Assembly: GCA_951799445.1 (NCBI GenBank)
Contig: OX637292.1
Coordinates: forward strand, 6,637,296-6,701,295
Direction: 5' to 3'
Length of the DNA stretch: 64,000 nt
Origin: Pseudisothecium myosuroides
Taxonomy: Eukaryota; Streptophyta; Bryopsida; Hypnales; Lembophyllaceae
In this document: one piece after another, positions 58,122 through 64,000 of the stretch
Layout of the letters: each line of letters begins with the position of its first letter
Numbering within the stretch: position 1 is the first letter of the stretch
The notes under the pieces: model-generated
Told to the model about the DNA's origin: nothing
The model's input: the letters and a program-made list of their open reading frames with translations, nothing else
Database searches by the model: none
Position numbers and translations under genes: made by a program

Positions 58122-59082
58122 TTTTATATATATATTCAAGTAAAGCTACACTAAATAACCAAAACATATCAACAAAAAATCAATGCATATATAATATAGA
58201 ATTCCAGATATTGATTCGTTTGGCTCAAATTTTTTCCTACAAACAAATTATTTGGCCTTGCCTTTTGCAAAGAGACTCTATTGTCTTAGGGTCCAAAATC
58301 AACCATTAGAGAGTATTTGGGCCTTCTAAAGGGCCACAAGTTCCCACAAGTTCTCCCACAAGTTTTAGTGAGTTCCTGACTACTGGAACTGTGCCACTGT
58401 AGCAAAGTGACATGACCAAACTTTGGCCACATCAGATTTTTTTTTTTTTTAAATTTAAAAAAAAAAATTTAATATATTTTTCTAACATCCTATACCACTA
58501 TTTACAGCATGGGGACAGATTGGGGAACAAGCCTGAAATGGCCCTTTCTTGCCCCAAGTCCCTTCTAATGCTTTATTGTAGTCCCAATGGACAATTTCAA
58601 TATTTCCATATTGTCTTTGATACCCGACGTGAAGGTCAGATTCGAGCATAAATTAAGTATTTTTTGGGATGTCTGAATTTTTGAAAATATTACGAGTGAA
58701 ATTTTTGGAAGATTACAAGTAAATTTCTGGACTATCCTAGAATATACCACCTATCAAACCCATCTGCGCGCCGAAAGTAAAGTTTTCCGGCACTCAGGTG
58801 CCAGATCGGACCTTCACGTACGATATATGACTAGTTTTTTTACCATGGCCCCATTTGCACAAAATAAAGTGACGTATTTTTATAAATGAGGGGAATATGA
58901 TGTGGACTTTCATTCATTTAAGGTAACCAAAATTAGATAACGTATTGACAAGGCATTAGTTTCTCCATTGTCAAAAATAGTAGCTACTTTGATCGGAAAT
59001 TTATTTGTTGAAATATCACAGTAAATGGATTTGCATTAATGGTATTGGAAATGGCAACAAAGATTCTTTTTATCATCAATCT
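58122..59082. other. Intergenic DNA
   Basis: Includes an almost perfect A/T palindrome at 58437-58485. No gene seen. Confidence 0.4.
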
Positions 59083-59553
59083 AATATTTCTAAAATGGAA
59101 TTAAAATGCACTAATTCCAATAGTGAGATTGTTTAAGCAAGCAAACTAAACCATGTAAATTTTTATTTTTTTTAAATTTGTAAAAATTGCATTTAGAAAT
59201 GAATCCTACAAGTTATTTTTTCAAAAAAATGCTCTAATTGCCCAAAAAACAAGATTGTCCATAACTTTCACATCGTTTATTCAAATGAAATGAATCAAAG
59301 CTTTCCATGTAGACAAAAATATAATCTATGAAAAAAAAAATTAAATTCAAATTTTAAAAGTTTATTTTTGTTGCCCAATCACCTCTATTTTTAGCTAAAT
59401 TGGGCATAACTTTTTTTCTTAGGCACCAATTGAGAAAAAATTAAATTTCTACAAAGCTAATTTATGTTTCAAAAATTCTTGACAAAAATTGAGACCGTAG
59501 GTATCTGCCCAAAATCCAATTTGTCTCCTGAAGGGACAATGGTCCTTTAGGGG
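59083..59553. mobile_element. 5'-truncated copy of the TTAA transposon family
   Basis: Matches 21820-22322 and ends GGTCCTTTAGGGG followed by TTAA at 59554-59557. The left half is absent. Confidence 0.7.
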
Positions 59554-59557
59554 TTAA

Positions 59558-60750
59558 TATCTTAAAGCATGTAGAAGTACAAAATTTGCCATAATATGAG
59601 ATCAAATTTTTTACCTTCCCTCTTTTTTGAAAATGGGGATATGGTAGTTATTTCTATATGTATGGTTAATTAATGACTTCATAATACTTAAGGTAGAACC
59701 ACCCATAACCTACAAAATAAACAATTCCAACATGATCTAGAGTAGTGCAAGGCAAAACAAATATTTTCAGAGGTGCATCAATAGAAATGATGGGGATTGC
59801 AAAAAATTTGGTAATTTAATTACTTGATCTGAAATTATTATGAATTTTGGGAGGCAAAAAGTGCTCCAGATCCATGGCCAATGTCTAAACTCTTCCAATT
59901 CTGATCATTCAAAATTTTTTTCCTACTCATCATTTCCTACTTTCTTTCACATACTACTTCGGACATGTGCTATAAACTTATTAGTTCTAACCTTGAAAAA
60001 GGAAAAGAAAACATTCCAAGCTTCAAAAAAATTGGTGCAACCTTGGTCGGAAATAACTGTACCTACAGGTTGGGTATGGGTCACTAGTCAAGAATGGGTG
60101 GTTTGATCTTAAGCCCTCTTAAGGTAACTACACCTAAAAGGCTAAAATGTACCACTCCCCAAAATTGACCCCTATTTTTGAAGGGAAAACAAATTAGGAG
60201 GATACCCAAAATGGTGCACATTAAAGTACAAGTGTAAGATAGAGTGAAGGCCCATTTCGAGTAGTGTGCAGCTCTATTAATAGAAATGCGGAGGTGGCAA
60301 CCTCACAAGTGGTCCATTTTGGGTAACCTCTCTGTTGGTTTAACTTCTTCTCTCACATCTCTTCATGTGCATCAAATTGATTTTGGCATCACCTAGATGA
60401 CACTTTTAGCACCCTACACTTTGTATCTTTGAAAATTTGTGACTAATTCACAATGCATCCAAAAATTATGGAACCACTTGCATTTTGATTCCCAATCCTT
60501 CACCTATATAGAAAAATTATTGTTCATTTTTCAGAGCATATTGGTCATGCTACAAAGCTTAATTATGCGATTTTAGGTGTAGTTACCTTACTGGGATTCG
60601 AATAGCCAACTGGACACATGATGTTCTCGATCCTTTGATTTTCAAAAAATACAATATGATTAAATAGCATGTTAGATTGTTGATTTGCTCTAGATGCATT
60701 AATAAGGCGATTGAACCAAGCTTCAGTGACGGTGCTTGGGCTACAACAAT
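59558..60750. other. Intergenic DNA with a short distant inverted repeat
   Basis: CTTAAGGTAACTACACCTAAAA near 60118 is mirrored by TTTTAGGTGTAGTTACCTTA near 60572, bracketing about 450 bases; the bracketed sequence has no ORF and could be a small transposon. Confidence 0.4.
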
Positions 60751-60753
60751 TTA

Positions 60754-61399
60754 CCCCTAAATGTCTGAGGCACCATATTTTGATGCCAATAAAACTTTGA
60801 AGTTAAATAGAATCTTATCAAATTATTATTTTAGTAGGTTCTTTTAAGGAGAATTCATTTTGAAGTGTTTATTTTTGGTATCAAAAATCCAATTTTGTAA
60901 TTGAATGTTTATGATTTTTTAATTTAAGATTTTGTGCAAGGATTTCTATTGCAGATCTTGAGTTTCAAGAGTTAAGGGCTTTTGGAAATGAGCCGCAAAT
61001 ACATTAGAGCTTTGAGAAAAAATCACATTTGAATTTCATTTAAAAAAATTGTTGAGTAGATTTTGCAAAGCCTAAAATTGATTGTGGTCATACTTGTTAT
61101 GTCCTTTAACCTCATATTTTTTTGGTGACTACAATTTTAGATTTGACATGTGAAAAGTGGATTGAAAGACTTCAAATCACTTTCACAGTTTTAACACCCT
61201 TGTGATCAAGTATTATAATCTTTCAATCCATAAGTAATATTAGTATGTTTTCTTTTATTGTGTAATCTCTAACATATCTAGTTTTACTTTATACATTGTT
61301 ACATTTAAAAAATAATTGATAAAACTTATGAAAATGTTGACTTTTTGTTCGATTATATCAAATCTGAAGAAGCTCAAAAAGGCCTTGGGCATTTAGGGA
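60754..61399. mobile_element. Possible degraded TTAA-type element
   Basis: Left end CCCCTAAATGTCTGAGGC and right end GCCTTGGGCATTTAGGGA are imperfect complements. TTAA is at 61400-61403 on the right but TTTA stands on the left. Internal sequence is not obviously related to the 920-bp copies. Confidence 0.35.
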
Positions 61400-61403
61400 T
61401 TAA

Positions 61404-64000
61404 ATGTTTGATGCTTTAGTACTTACAAGGCCACTTACCATCTAAACTAAGGCACAACGACCTGTTGCGGTCAAAGAAGATCCATAGTAGATACCTAGAG
61501 AATAATCCTATTACAGGGAGAAGGAGTTCAACAAATGAGATTTGGTTCACAATCAATGTCTTAGGTGATAGTAATGGAGTGATATTATTAGGAACTTCCA
61601 GGTGTCCAATATAAGTTTGTTGTAGGAAGTGGAGTTCTTAGACCTTCCATGTTAGGAAATATTGTGATTGCTTTAGTTAAATAAGATGACCATTATAGAT
61701 ATACTTCTTGTTGGTTTGGGGATAGTCTAAAGACTCTTTTGGGCAATTTACTTCAAAAATTTATAACAAATTCATACTTTGTCAAAAAAAATATAATTTC
61801 AATTGTTCTTGCCGTTTTTCACACTTGTCTTTATGTGAGATTTAAAAAAAAATCCAGCATTGGCATCATTTATTTATTCTGACCCCAATACATTGTTTTA
61901 CCTTAATATTTGGCAAGCTTGGCAACCAACAATGCTAGCATGTGAGGATCGATATACTATAATCATGGTTTTATAATATAGAGACCTATAACATAGGTAT
62001 ATAGACTTCTATGCTCATGCATTCATGATTCTAGGCTCACATAATAGCACTCATGGCTTAGCAACAACCACTAATGAGCTACAATATACCGCAACAATTG
62101 CTTGGGCAAGAGTTGGTTATTGCATTTAGATGCTTGATGCATTGAGACTATTTATGTGGACCAAACATATGCTAGGAATTATTTTTTTGAGCTGCTACAA
62201 TGGAATTATGGCTTCTTCTCAAACTAACAATGCTATGCCTAAAAATTGCCTACACTTTTTGTTTGAGCCTTGAGGACTTCAATATTTTATTGCGTATTAC
62301 TATATATCATTTAAGTCCTAATCCCATTGGTATTGTAAAAGATGGACATATGCGAGCTTATATATGTGTATGTATATATATAATATTAATTTGAATGGAA
62401 TTTGAAGATTCTTAATGAACTAAAGACTTGAGATTTCATGCACTACTAATGTGTCCTATGCGGCTATGCCATTGCCACAATATACTAAAATACTAAAACT
62501 TTAAAATTTAATATCTTTTCTTCTATAAGTCAAAACACCACGTAAAAGCCTCTAAGGGCTTTTTTACAATACCAAAAACTTGACCAGAGAACCCATGGTC
62601 TAGGACATCTCGCCATGACAAACAAAACAAACAAAATAGCCTAATTTAAGGTATAGAATTATAGATGATCTATAAGTAAATTGCAATTTGAAACATATAA
62701 TAAATGTACTATGGAGATGCCTTCACAAACAAACATCTCGGATTCAAAAAGATTGTGGTGAAAATACTAATAGTTTCGGTTGTTATATACAAATTAAAGT
62801 GATTTGTATTAATTATATAGTAATACTAATGGAGGCGACTAATGGAGGATGTATAACAACATGCATCAATGAGGTAGGGGTCCCTTTTGCATCTTTAAAA
62901 AGGGCCTCCCTAGATCATTGCAAGAAAGGATGGTCCTATTTCCCGTCACAATGGGAGTGACTTTTATGTTATCTTCTATAACTTTTGAAGCACAAGTCCA
63001 ATGAACATGAAACTTTTATTGGAGATGCCTAACTTGAAGGTAATCAGATTCCTTATTTTTTAGAAATTAAAAAAAATAAATTTATATTTAAAAACCATTT
63101 TTGTTAATTTGTCACAGTGTAAGGTTTAGGGTTTTTTTCTACGTTAGGAGTCCCCAAATTTAACGATCTAGAGATGAAATTTTCATGGTCTATTTGCATA
63201 GTAGGAAAGCATGTTCCTACAAAGGAAATCTAAAAATATATTATTTTGTGTCCTCCACATGAGTGCAAACAACACTCCCATTGCACGCAGTTTTTGAACA
63301 ATGAAGATGGTTTTAAGATCGATCTTTTGGTGAAATCTCATCACTATGAACTCTTTCCAAATGGCCAGTTTTTAGTTTTAAAAAAAAAATTATTTTCCTA
63401 TTTTTTACAAATTAAAATGTAAAATTACAGTGACCGGTCCTATTTTCATGAGATTTAGGGTTTTTCTAGTTCTCCTATTTAGGGAATTTTTCTATGCTTT
63501 TCCTTCCTAGGGTACCTTCTTTTTAAAGGTGTATACAAGAAACATATTTTTTACATTTTTTAAAAATTGATTTTCTAATTTTAAAGTACTCCCAAAAGAA
63601 AAAATGAATATTGTGGAAAACGCTACGCTTTTTGAACACCCTTTCTTGCAACGACCCCCCTCTCATAAACACATTATAAAAAATATAGACTCTCCAAAGG
63701 GCCATTTCTCCTCTAGGCAAATGTGCAAATACAACAAAAAATTAAAATTAAAAAAAAAATTAAAAAATTAAAAAAGATATTGAAAATCAAGGACCACATG
63801 ATTATTTCAAATATACATCAAATTGTGATTTTTTAAAATTTTAAATTTTAAATTTTTTCTTAAAACTATTTTTTAATTTCCTATATTTGCACAGCTAAGT
63901 GACATGTTTCAACCTCTAGACAATCCAGATTTCCTCTAATGAAATTGTCTTATATGGCTCCTTTATCAAACTCCAATCCTTGAATTAATTGATAAGTCCC
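61404..64000. other. AT-rich intergenic DNA
   Basis: No gene, RNA gene or mobile-element boundary that I can support. A few GGGTTTTT and TTAGGGTTTTT motifs (63125 and 63457) are too short to interpret. Confidence 0.45.

Overview
The window looks like nuclear DNA from a streptophyte plant. The evidence is a six-exon COBRA-like gene with GT-AG introns, short plant-type telomere motifs (TTTAGGG/CCCTAAA) scattered through it, a plant-type hAT transposase with a DUF659 region, and a large AT-rich repeat load. A charophyte such as Chara fits the gene style and the GACGG/CCGTC arrays, but that is a guess, and a bryophyte or lycophyte is not excluded.

Layout. 1-1752: a minus-strand coiled-coil plus RING-H2 gene that runs off the left edge. 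6289-7953: an intronless protein-kinase-like gene. 10282-13374: an intact hAT transposase, minus strand. Each of these three unrelated genes has an array of GACGG/CCGTC inverted repeats a few hundred bases upstream of its start. 14.6-15.3 kb: five copies of a ~165-bp AT-rich tandem repeat. 15.4-16.2 kb: a possible three-exon gene of unknown function. 16.2-19.5 kb: featureless AT-rich DNA.

19.5-46.5 kb is a nest of DNA transposons whose boundaries can often be proved from the sequence. CACTA-type elements with 3-bp target duplications lie at 19493-21393 (CTT), 25981-36862 (ATA), 34195-36464 (GTA) and 46316-46451 (CAT), with another at 57958-58121 (TTT). A second family of ~920-bp elements has TTAA target duplications and CCCCTAAAGGACC ends (8378-9303, 21403-22322, 44781-45697, plus a palindromic relative at 44620-46280). 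In two places the opposite arm of a palindrome preserves the empty site and so confirms the duplication. A decayed pogo/Tigger-like transposase lies at about 41.5-44.3 kb.

48.03-48.87 kb holds three diverged ~295-bp tandem units. Each can fold into a hairpin whose stem sequence differs between copies while pairing is kept and the purine-rich loop is conserved. Just downstream is a compact two-exon gene for a 79-residue single-pass membrane protein (49137-49962). The last clear gene is the COBRA-like gene (52980-56664), encoding a 458-residue secreted, probably GPI-anchored cell-wall protein; its second intron carries a local ~308-bp tandem duplication.

The genes do not form a pathway. COBRA-like and the 79-residue protein look like ordinary host genes. 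The RING/coiled-coil, kinase-like and hAT genes look like accessory or repeat-associated genes sharing an upstream repeat type.
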